DNA of 64,000 nucleotides from Paralteromonas sediminis (GTDB lineage: Bacteria; Pseudomonadota; Gammaproteobacteria; Enterobacterales; Alteromonadaceae), in assembly GCF_003820355.1 (NCBI RefSeq), contig NZ_RPOK01000004.1, forward strand, positions 310,001-374,000, read 5' to 3'. The position numbers were made by a program, and so were the translations under genes. The notes below the pieces were generated by a model that was not told the origin of the DNA, did not search any database, and worked only from the letters and a program-made list of their open reading frames with translations. Positions 8,482-16,037 of the stretch are shown in pieces. Numbering within the stretch: position 1 is the first letter of the stretch; each line of letters opens with the position of its first letter.

Positions 8482-9843
8482 TTAATGTTGTTGTAAAATA
8501 GTCTTCATCCACGCCAGCGAACGTAAAGCGATGTCGGGGTTATATTTATCACCCGGGCTACCGGCTCTGTTCTCGCCTTCACGCATTGCTTGTTGCAGGT
8601 CAGCTAATTCGTCGTAACGCATCAGTGCGTGTTCTGTTCGAGGAAACATTTCAGCTTGTGCGGTTTTGTCTGTGTTGCTGTTAATTAACTCCGCAATATG
8701 TCCTGCCCACGCTCCGTCAATCGCCTGTATGTCATAAGTTCCATGCAAGAGGAGTGCATGAGATTGGCTGTTTGACCACAACGCTTTAAAATCATAACGG
8801 TTAAGACTTCTAAAAAAGCTATAGTGACGTTGAAAGACCAACTCTCCCTGTATCGGCAGTAAATTTGACGTCACGGCCTGTTTAACATCATCTTGGGCCA
8901 TGAGGCTTTCCCAGCTTTTGTCCGAATTTAGCCAAGCGTCCAAAAAGGGCTGCACTGTTTTTACGTTAGCTTTTGCCTGCGACTCGCTGGTACCGAAATA
9001 ACGAACTGACTGAATGGCATAGATATCTTGTAAATACTCATACCAAGATTTCAGCACGCCACCATAACCCATGACGCCTTTTACCAAGCCTTTCTCAGCG
9101 ATCACACCCGCGTGTAAGACACCCAATGAATGCCCGAAGACAAACAAGTTATCTTGGTTAACATAGTCATAAGAAGCGAAGTGCTTAAGTCCGGCAATAA
9201 AAGCTGCATTTTCAGTATCAAAGTCAATCTGGCTGCATTCCAGTGGACCTTTGCTGTCACCCACTCCCGGCTTTTCCATCTTAAACACGGTGAAGCCTGC
9301 TTGTGCATAGGTGGCAAGTAACTGCGTTATGGTTATTTCCGGTGCCATACCATAGTCAATTGAACCGCAGGTATAGCCCTGAATAAACATAACAGCGGCC
9401 TTATCTTTGCGTGGACTAGCAGGATGATAAGTGATTGTGCGAATATGGTTGTCTTGCCAATCAAATTCTCCATACTCTACTTGATAACCCTCACCAGCTT
9501 CTTTGGGCCGAGATTGTGCCTTACCCGTCAATGCAACCTCTGTATTGTCCCTTTCTACCTTCACGACCAATTTCTGGCCTTCTGTTATCTTCCCCAATAC
9601 ATTCACCAGTGAAGAGAAATCGGCAACACTTTCGCCGTTGACGGCTTTAATCACATCGCCGCTTTCTAAACCTAAAACCACACCTGTACCCGCCGGATGC
9701 ATACTTTGTACTTCTACCCCTTCACCTTCTTCTGCGGTCACTGGAGAAACCCCTAAAAACAAGGTTCGTTCAAGCACAGTTTTCGCCTGAACACTTACTG
9801 AAACTAGCCCTGCCAGCAAACATATTGCATATTTAACGTTCAT
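8482..9843 (-). CDS. Exported alpha/beta hydrolase with N-terminal PDZ domain
   Basis: Three close ATGs exist (9858, 9849, 9843); the last is favoured because GAGGA sits eight bases upstream and it starts a compact signal peptide (MNVKYAICLLAGLVSVSVQA). Residues about 30-105 are PDZ-like (PAGTGVVLGLESGDVIKAVNGE). The rest is an alpha/beta hydrolase: FIQGYTCG for the oxyanion region, nucleophile elbow GHSLG with Ser239, and a likely catalytic His in RTEHALMRY near the end. The PDZ-hydrolase fusion suggests an ester or peptide hydrolase that docks on a C-terminus or substrate. It sits between the YD-like protein gene and the DUF885 peptidase, all on one transcript by spacing. Confidence 0.8.
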   Translation of the reverse strand: MNVKYAICLLAGLVSVSVQAKTVLERTLFLGVSPVTAEEGEGVEVQSMHPAGTGVVLGLESGDVIKAVNGESVADFSSLVNVLGKITEGQKLVVKVERDNTEVALTGKAQSRPKEAGEGYQVEYGEFDWQDNHIRTITYHPASPRKDKAAVMFIQGYTCGSIDYGMAPEITITQLLATYAQAGFTVFKMEKPGVGDSKGPLECSQIDFDTENAAFIAGLKHFASYDYVNQDNLFVFGHSLGVLHAGVIAEKGLVKGVMGYGGVLKSWYEYLQDIYAIQSVRYFGTSESQAKANVKTVQPFLDAWLNSDKSWESLMAQDDVKQAVTSNLLPIQGELVFQRHYSFFRSLNRYDFKALWSNSQSHALLLHGTYDIQAIDGAWAGHIAELINSNTDKTAQAEMFPRTEHALMRYDELADLQQAMREGENRAGSPGDKYNPDIALRSLAWMKTILQQH

Positions 9844-9860
9844 ATTCATTTTCCTCATAT

Positions 9861-11036
9861 TTATTGACTACTGGCAGACTGATTGTTATCTGTAAACACA
9901 CTGCCATCTGCATTGAGACGCTCAATCTTATAGCTGCCGTCACTGATATACTGATATCTGACCTGAGCCGCGCCACCTAATGCAGGACTGTGAGTAACCA
10001 TTTCATTGTCATTGAGCGACTGAACATACAATATCTTACTGTGATCAGGCGTGTATTTTCTGGCAAAGAACTGGAGCGTACTCCCGGATTCATCAACAAT
10101 GCGCTGCCTGATCTGGTTGCCCCTTTCGTTAAACGTTGCACTGTGTTCAAAGGCTCCCCAACTAAACGGTATCTGCTTGCCGAACCTGTCATAGCCCCTT
10201 AAGCCCACTTTATTCCCGAACTCGTCATATAAATGTTCGCCGAGGTGTACCATGGGGCGATTGCCTTCAACAGGCTTACCCTCTTTATCGTATACCTGCC
10301 AACGCACAAAATTACCGTTCTGATCATAAGTGATGCGGTCTATACCGGCACCAGAGCTGTTGTTAGTCGGCGTGCCATCAAGACCAAGGTTATAGACGAA
10401 AGCGAGTTGTCCGTTTTTGTCATAGTCTAACTTGACCTCATAAAACTCAAATTCAGGGCGTAAAGGCTGCTGTTCATTTGCCAAATTAAATCTTTTTTCA
10501 AACACATAACCACCTTCATGCCGCCACTCATAACGATGGATATTCCATTCATTTTGGCTTGGCTCACCGTTTTCATCGTAAAAATGCAATGATTGCCGTT
10601 TGCCTGACTTATCCAAACTGTAATGGGCCGAATACACATCACCATGCGCGGCGATTTGTCGTCCATTTACGTCAAAATAGGTGTGAACTTCCTTGCCAGG
10701 TCCATAATCGATGTTGACTTGGGGTGCAAACCAGATGAAAGAGTCCCAAACCTGGTTGCCAAAAATAAGGTTCTCCTGCATTTGATATCGAATACTTGTC
10801 ACCCTTCCTTTATCATCATGCGTAAATTGGTAATGCGCAAAATACGGTGCGGTCTCTTCAACAACAGGATGTATTCCCCGATACGTGGCATAGGGCGTTT
10901 CTCTGAACATTATGTGCCGATAAAATGCGGTAGTTGCGTTTTCAGTGTTAGATGCCAATGTTGTCCAACTCGTAAATAGAGTTGTTAAGACTAAACCGGG
11001 TATGATTATCATCTTTGCCAGCGAGTGTTTAAGCAT
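9861..11036 (-). CDS. Secreted YD-like repeat protein, function unknown
   Basis: The ATG at 11036 has GAGG five bases upstream and opens a signal peptide (MIIIPGLVLTTLFTSWTTLAS); the longer frame adds eleven polar residues. The 391-residue protein is built from short beta-strand units of the type YDxxGxx: YDENGEP, YDKNGQL, YDQNGNF, YDKEGKP, YDEFGNK, YDRFGKQ, FNERGNQ. These resemble RHS/YD-type repeats but there is no RHS core, toxin tail or transmembrane anchor. It is the first gene of the three-gene operon, so its partner proteins are the two hydrolases. I do not recognise a named family. Confidence 0.65.
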   Translation of the reverse strand: MLKHSLAKMIIIPGLVLTTLFTSWTTLASNTENATTAFYRHIMFRETPYATYRGIHPVVEETAPYFAHYQFTHDDKGRVTSIRYQMQENLIFGNQVWDSFIWFAPQVNIDYGPGKEVHTYFDVNGRQIAAHGDVYSAHYSLDKSGKRQSLHFYDENGEPSQNEWNIHRYEWRHEGGYVFEKRFNLANEQQPLRPEFEFYEVKLDYDKNGQLAFVYNLGLDGTPTNNSSGAGIDRITYDQNGNFVRWQVYDKEGKPVEGNRPMVHLGEHLYDEFGNKVGLRGYDRFGKQIPFSWGAFEHSATFNERGNQIRQRIVDESGSTLQFFARKYTPDHSKILYVQSLNDNEMVTHSPALGGAAQVRYQYISDGSYKIERLNADGSVFTDNNQSASSQ

Positions 11037-11110
11037 GGACGCCTCATTATTGTTATAACGAGATGCCATTAACCCATTTAGCGCGTAAAATGTGTAAAAT
11101 TAGGCTGAGG

Positions 11111-11140
11111 TTTACATAATTGCTAAGTAAATTATGTAAA
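11111..11140. promoter_or_regulatory. Perfect inverted repeat in divergent promoter region (candidate operator)
   Basis: TTTACATAATT (11111-11121) and AATTATGTAAA (11130-11140) are perfect inverted 11-mers separated by 8 bases, lying between the divergent operon (start 11036) and the membrane AraC regulator (start 11180). The placement suits an operator serving both directions. AraC proteins more often bind direct repeats, so another dimeric regulator is also possible. Confidence 0.55.
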
Positions 11141-11179
11141 TTATAGCCATATCACACGTGTCAATTGTCAGGCCATACC

Positions 11180-12391
11180 ATGAATCACACCTTTTTGGGC
11201 ATTGCTTATTTTATTGCCTTTAGCCATGCATGTTTAATGGCATTTTCTCTGTTCTCACGCTCTGACAAAAATGGCGCAGGCAAAATATTAGCGCTCATGG
11301 TGCTGATAATGGGCTATAAACTGTTCGAAGGCGGTGTGTTGTATACACAATCGTATACAACCTTGGGACATTTCATGGGTCTTTTACCCGGTGCCGCGTT
11401 GTTATTTGGCCCCGTATTTTTTTTATACACATGCAAAGTGACAGGCTATTTCCCTCTAGCTCTTAGATACTGGCCGCTTCATTTCATTCCCGCTGCTGCG
11501 TTGTGGCTCTATCAATCAGAAGGGCTCTGGCGCTCACTGGAAGAGAAGTCTGCTATGTGGGACAACGTGCTTGCGTCAACGGGTCCATCAGTATTACCTG
11601 TGGCCGTGGTTGCTATTCTTATTGGGATGAAAATTCATCTGGGGACTTATTTATGGTTTAGTTGGCGAAGCATCGGTCAATTTGAAGACGCATCTGAATC
11701 GCTTCGGGCTGACAACAGTCACGCGTTACTTGTGCGTCTTCGCGTGACAGTCATGGCATTATTTGCGCTGGAAGCGGTGTGGGTATTACTGTTTTTGGCT
11801 CAGCAGTTTGCTGGTATTATTACACTTTCTCTGGTCAGTGACATTTGGTTGCTTTGTGTGGCGTTTTTTGTTCTTACACTAGGTTATTTTGGTTTGCAAA
11901 AACCCGACCTTGTCTTTGAACCAGAAGAAAAAACCTTGTACCAGACATTGCATTCGGAATCACCTCAAGCTGCGGTTACAGACGAAGGAGCAGAAAAGGT
12001 AAAATATCTGCATTCAGCACTTCCCGAAAATACGTTGAATGCTATCGCAAGCGAATTGGAGACCAAAATAAAGCAGCAACAGCTTTATTTGGACGATAAG
12101 CTGTCTCTCACTAAGCTGGCTAACATCACAGAGATACGCTCACATACCTTGTCTCAAGTTATTAACCAAAGCATGAACACTAACTTTTATAAACTGATCA
12201 ATGGCTACAGAGTTCAGCATGCCGTTGCCCTGATAGACGATAACAACATTGACTGGCCATTGGAGAGGATTGCGCTGGAATCGGGTTTTGGTAACCGAGT
12301 TACCTTTGTTAAAGCGTTCAAAGACGTGATGCAATACACGCCTTCTGCTTACAAAAAACGATCTATTAGCGAAGAAAAAACCGGTACATAG
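11180..12391 (+). CDS. Membrane-anchored AraC-family regulator
   Basis: About 403 residues from the ATG at 11180 (a TTG at 11165 would add five residues). The N-terminal ~245 residues contain about seven hydrophobic helices (e.g. LGIAYFIAFSHACLMAFSLF, LALMVLIMGYKLF, FVLTLGYFGL), so the protein sits in the inner membrane. The C-terminal ~110 residues are an AraC helix-turn-helix domain (LSLTKLANITEIRSHTLSQVINQSMNTNFY and IALESGFGNRVTFVKAFKDVMQYTPSAY). This layout, seven helices plus cytoplasmic AraC domain, is known as a one-component membrane sensor. Its divergent position suggests that it regulates the operon at 7203-11036. Confidence 0.85.
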   Translation: MNHTFLGIAYFIAFSHACLMAFSLFSRSDKNGAGKILALMVLIMGYKLFEGGVLYTQSYTTLGHFMGLLPGAALLFGPVFFLYTCKVTGYFPLALRYWPLHFIPAAALWLYQSEGLWRSLEEKSAMWDNVLASTGPSVLPVAVVAILIGMKIHLGTYLWFSWRSIGQFEDASESLRADNSHALLVRLRVTVMALFALEAVWVLLFLAQQFAGIITLSLVSDIWLLCVAFFVLTLGYFGLQKPDLVFEPEEKTLYQTLHSESPQAAVTDEGAEKVKYLHSALPENTLNAIASELETKIKQQQLYLDDKLSLTKLANITEIRSHTLSQVINQSMNTNFYKLINGYRVQHAVALIDDNNIDWPLERIALESGFGNRVTFVKAFKDVMQYTPSAYKKRSISEEKTGT

Positions 12392-12394
12392 GCG

Positions 12395-12775
12395 TTAATC
12401 ATCTAATCTAGCCATTAACCATGACCGTAATTTGCTCTCTTCTTTGTCTATAAGAAAAGGAAGCGTGACGGTTATGCCTTTGTGCGTATAACCCGCACGT
12501 ACAAATAAACTGTTATCGTGAAGACCTACCGCGACACAACCTGCTTTTTGAAGCTGATTGTATGCGTGAAGCATGACAGGAATAGCGTCATTAGTTAGAC
12601 CTGCACTTGGTTCTGGCAATTGCAACAATACCCATTTATCAAGCGATTTAGCAGCATCAAGTAATGCGGAAGTGAGCGCATTAATACCGACAATATTAAA
12701 GCCTTCTGAATATCGGTTGATCAACAAGCGTCCATCTACTTCAATCGAAAAATTGCCATGTGCGGTCTCCTGCAT
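12395..12775 (-). CDS. Conserved-looking protein of unknown function
   Basis: A 126-residue soluble protein without signal peptide or membrane segment. The start has AGGA just upstream. The N-terminal half alternates strands and helices (FSIEVDGRLLINRYSEGFN, then ALTSALLDAAKSLDKWVLLQLPE), reminiscent of STAS/SpoIIAA-like folds, but this is a structural impression only. The tail (FLIDKEESKLRSWLMARL) is an amphipathic helix. It ends four bases from the convergent AraC gene. No function can be assigned. Confidence 0.55.
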   Translation of the reverse strand: MQETAHGNFSIEVDGRLLINRYSEGFNIVGINALTSALLDAAKSLDKWVLLQLPEPSAGLTNDAIPVMLHAYNQLQKAGCVAVGLHDNSLFVRAGYTHKGITVTLPFLIDKEESKLRSWLMARLDD

Positions 12776-12929
12776 TTCCTATCCTCATTGCCTCTAATGG
12801 CGCATCTTTTACTCAGCGTTATTCTTCTATTACACTCTAATAGTTAACTTAATACAAACGCCTATGTTGACGCAAAATAGGATATGGGTCGCTCATTTTT
12901 ATCGCCACCGGTTTTGCACAATTTAATGA

Positions 12930-13226
12930 AGAGTATCAACACGTTTACGTCCTTTTGCCGAGCAAATCAAAGCAAACAAGAAAGTGATTGCTTCTACAGA
13001 CACTGAGCAAGTTCAATTGGCTGCATTGCAGCGAGGCATATCTACTGTCAATATTGGCCAAAACCCATTTGCAATGGGGCGTCTAAGTGCTGAGTTTATG
13101 CTTTCTTACCTGACCAAAGGGCAATTACCTGACAAGCGTCATTATTATTTGGACTTCCATTATTGTACCGTTGAAAATGCATCCACCTGTAAAGACAACA
13201 CGCTGGAATTGCAAGATGAACAGTAG
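12930..13226 (+). pseudogene. Remnant of a periplasmic binding protein (C-terminal lobe)
   Basis: The frame is blocked at 12924-12929 by TAA TGA, and reads openly afterwards without a good start; only a GTG at 12984 would give 80 residues. The translation PFAEQIKANKKVIASTD, then AALQRGISTVNIGQNPFAMG, RLSAEFMLSYLTKGQLP looks like the last third of a type I sugar-type periplasmic binding protein, where a strand-turn and QNPxxMG motif precede the final helix. Signal peptide and N-terminal lobe are absent. The next gene begins inside its last 11 bases, suggesting that both once formed an operon. Alternatively a short functional fragment could be translated, which I consider unlikely. Confidence 0.5.
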
Positions 13227-13632
13227 ACCCAATCCGTTCTGGTTCCTTTGCCTGTCGATTGTCATCGTGTTCCTAATCACCCTTTATGGGTTACTGACCC
13301 AAGCCGCTTGGCTTTCAATGTTAATATTAGGTCGCTTTCCGCTTGGAAATCTTGCTATTGCCTTCTCGTTAACTGGCTTATCCCTGATCAGCCTGCATTT
13401 GGCAACGGCAAATACGCTGCTCCGCTATATGGCATGGTCTTCATTTTGGTTGACCTTGTTTTGGTATCCAATTGGTGTTGTTTGGTCAGGCAATCTAGTC
13501 TTGCACTTCGTGAATAGCGGTGAAATGTGGAAGCCTTATAGCTATTCGGTCTCTCTGTATTGTATTTTTGTGACGATTGCCTGTTTGACGGGCAAAATTT
13601 TAATAGGTGAGCAAGCTTGTCAGAACGAATAG
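13216..13632 (+). CDS. Small four-helix membrane protein, unknown
   Basis: From the ATG at 13216 the protein has 138 residues and four hydrophobic segments (FWFLCLSIVIVFLITLYGLL, LAIAFSLTGLSLISLHLA, WSSFWLTLFWYPIGVVW, VSLYCIFVTIACLTGKIL). The longer frame to 13171 only adds a charged leader overlapping the upstream remnant. No family is recognised. The overlap with the remnant suggests coupling to a former binding-protein gene. Its end overlaps the convergent TonB-receptor gene by 13 bases. Confidence 0.5.
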   Translation: MNSRPNPFWFLCLSIVIVFLITLYGLLTQAAWLSMLILGRFPLGNLAIAFSLTGLSLISLHLATANTLLRYMAWSSFWLTLFWYPIGVVWSGNLVLHFVNSGEMWKPYSYSVSLYCIFVTIACLTGKILIGEQACQNE

Positions 13633-15944
13633 AGCAATGACAGCCAAGCACTTCGCTTTTCTATAGCTGGCGTGCCATTGGCACCCAACAAATCACCCGT
13701 GCCATTGATAGGGTAGAGGGAATCTTCTTGCCATAGGTTTTTAATAATTGCACTAAGCTCAAGGTTCTTTACAGAGGGAAGCGTTAACCCAACACCCACG
13801 TTTGCTATTGTGCCACCACTGACTGTCACGCCTGTGGGTGCATGGAACTGCCAGAAGTAAACATGCTCATAGTTGATAGAGAGTTGGCCTAACGCTAATT
13901 CCGTAGCGTAATTAATGTGTAATCGACTTACATCCTCTGGATAAGCAGCCACCTTTTTACCAGGTAAAACGTACCCCCCTATGACGCCAGGGTCCGCATT
14001 AACAACACTTACATGGGCGTGGCTGGCCGATAATTTGAGATTTTCATATTGATATCTTAATTCAAGTTCAACGCCACGTTGTGTAAGCTTGCCTGATTGA
14101 TTTTGGTAATACCAGTTGCCTCCCCAAGTTCCTATGTCATCTGTACCAATCTTGTCACCAAATTCAAGCCCTACCCAGCCATTGGCATCGGCAGCGAGAA
14201 TATCTTGAAAGGTGTTATGAAATATAACACTACTAAACTGCAACGCATTTTTTGAGTACTGATAAGACAGTTCAACACTCTCAATTGTTTCGGGTTCCAC
14301 TGAAGACAACTGTTCTGTCGCATTACCCACAATGCCATCAAAATTGAAATCACCGTAAGAATCCGCCCACGCGTTTGCGATTGGGAAATTGCTTTGCGCC
14401 AGCAGGCCATCCTGCACAAAACCGCCAGTAAACTGCACGCCTACCGCTCCCCTAAAGCCGGTTTGCCAAGTCAGCCTGAACAGGTGAGTTTTTTCAACAT
14501 CATATAAAACACCAACTCGAGGGCTGAGTTGAGAGCCCCAATTTGGATGGTCATCGAACCTAAATGCAGCAAATAGGTCAAGGCTATCGCTATACTGGTA
14601 AATATCTTCGAGAAAAATACTACGGATAGCCACACTGGCGGGTTTGGCCCAAGTATTGGTCTCATTCAGGTCATTGGTTTGGATGAATCCCCCTTGCCCG
14701 TCACTTGAAAAACCAAGCAGTTGGATTTCTTCATTTAAAATATAATTGTGGCCGTTTGAGTCTGTTCGTCCATAACGGTAGCTTACATATTCGGTGCCAA
14801 GCGCTATTTTATGACCAGGCAGTGGGTTATCCCAATTGAGTAAAAGTTTGACACCTTGACGAATTTCACCTGTACCTCCCATATTTAAATCAGGTTCAAC
14901 ACTATCATCAGCCCTTTCATTTGCCATTGAGAACGAGGAAAATTGGCTTGCAACAGATTCAAAATAAAGCCGTTCTGGCGTTCTAATATTGTTTCCGTGA
15001 GAAAACAGCTGGTATTCATCATTTGAATATCTGGCGCTGACCTTAAGGCGGATTGCGTCATTAAAAGTATGCGCATATTGAATTGATGCGCCATTTAAGG
15101 TCTGCCTAACTACTTCTCTATCGCGATAGAAGTTGTATAAGTCTCTTCCTTGTTCAAAGTGATAGAGGTCAATGTTTACGTTCTTGTAGGTAACTTGGGA
15201 AAAGAGGGTTTGATGGTCGCTACGCTTGAGTTTGTGGTTTCTTTGATAAACGCTTAAGCCTTGATCAAATCGCGACTGAGCCCATCCTCTGTTTTCCATT
15301 TTCTGCCCGTTATAGTCACCTTTAGACAGATAAAGGAACGCCATAACATCTTCGTTTTTTACTGTTACGTCTAATGTGGCTTTGCGATAGCCATTTTCTC
15401 CGGCTTTTAGCATCACATTGGCACCGTTGCTCTTATTTTTGCGCGTGACAATATTAATCACGCCAAGCAACGCACCCTGGCCTAACGTTACAGAGCCTGG
15501 CCCCCTTATTATTTCAACTCGCTCGATGAGTTCCAATTCAACGCCATTTAGCAATGCATCGGGCGCGCCCCAGAACCATTCTGTATTCAGGCTTTCTCCA
15601 TTGAGCAGCAACATGGTTTTAGAATTGTTATCGGGTACTACGCCTCTAAATCCAGCGATCGTATCATCTTGGTCTTCGACTAGAAAAAAGCCAGGCACAT
15701 AGATTGTCAACAGCTCATTCAGGGTTCTCGCGCCAGACAAGCGAATGTTATCTGCAGTAATGGTTGTTATAGACGTAGGTTGTTTTCTCAGCTCAGTGAC
15801 AACATTAGAAGCAACCTGTATCTCGAGCTCAAGCAACTCTTCAATGGAAAGGTCCAGTAACGCGTCAATATTATTTTGAGCGCTGATATTAAAGCTCAGC
15901 GCTGCAAAACTAGCTATACATAATCGACAATAATTAGAACGCAT
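13620..15944 (-). CDS. TonB-dependent outer-membrane receptor
   Basis: A 774-residue receptor with a signal peptide (IASFAALSFNISAQ), a plug domain at about 40-165 (QPTSITTITADNIRLSGARTLNELL, then IERVEIIRGPGSVTLGQGALLGVINIVTR) and a long beta-barrel ending in the aromatic residue F (SLLYSF). The plug RGPGS and GVINIVTR blocks are typical of siderophore/vitamin-type receptors. Ligand is unknown. It lies 93 bases downstream of the beta-lactamase-family hydrolase on the same strand, so the two may be one transcript; the context of peptidases suggests peptide-like cargo. No Fur-box was recognised upstream. Confidence 0.9.
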   Translation of the reverse strand: MRSNYCRLCIASFAALSFNISAQNNIDALLDLSIEELLELEIQVASNVVTELRKQPTSITTITADNIRLSGARTLNELLTIYVPGFFLVEDQDDTIAGFRGVVPDNNSKTMLLLNGESLNTEWFWGAPDALLNGVELELIERVEIIRGPGSVTLGQGALLGVINIVTRKNKSNGANVMLKAGENGYRKATLDVTVKNEDVMAFLYLSKGDYNGQKMENRGWAQSRFDQGLSVYQRNHKLKRSDHQTLFSQVTYKNVNIDLYHFEQGRDLYNFYRDREVVRQTLNGASIQYAHTFNDAIRLKVSARYSNDEYQLFSHGNNIRTPERLYFESVASQFSSFSMANERADDSVEPDLNMGGTGEIRQGVKLLLNWDNPLPGHKIALGTEYVSYRYGRTDSNGHNYILNEEIQLLGFSSDGQGGFIQTNDLNETNTWAKPASVAIRSIFLEDIYQYSDSLDLFAAFRFDDHPNWGSQLSPRVGVLYDVEKTHLFRLTWQTGFRGAVGVQFTGGFVQDGLLAQSNFPIANAWADSYGDFNFDGIVGNATEQLSSVEPETIESVELSYQYSKNALQFSSVIFHNTFQDILAADANGWVGLEFGDKIGTDDIGTWGGNWYYQNQSGKLTQRGVELELRYQYENLKLSASHAHVSVVNADPGVIGGYVLPGKKVAAYPEDVSRLHINYATELALGQLSINYEHVYFWQFHAPTGVTVSGGTIANVGVGLTLPSVKNLELSAIIKNLWQEDSLYPINGTGDLLGANGTPAIEKRSAWLSLLYSF

Positions 15945-16037
15945 AGGGGCTTGGTATTTAATACTACCGTTTAAGTAAAGCTCGCGTTTTTTGTTCTGTC
16001 AAAACAGACACCACACTCATTGCCTTAAAGTGGAAAC

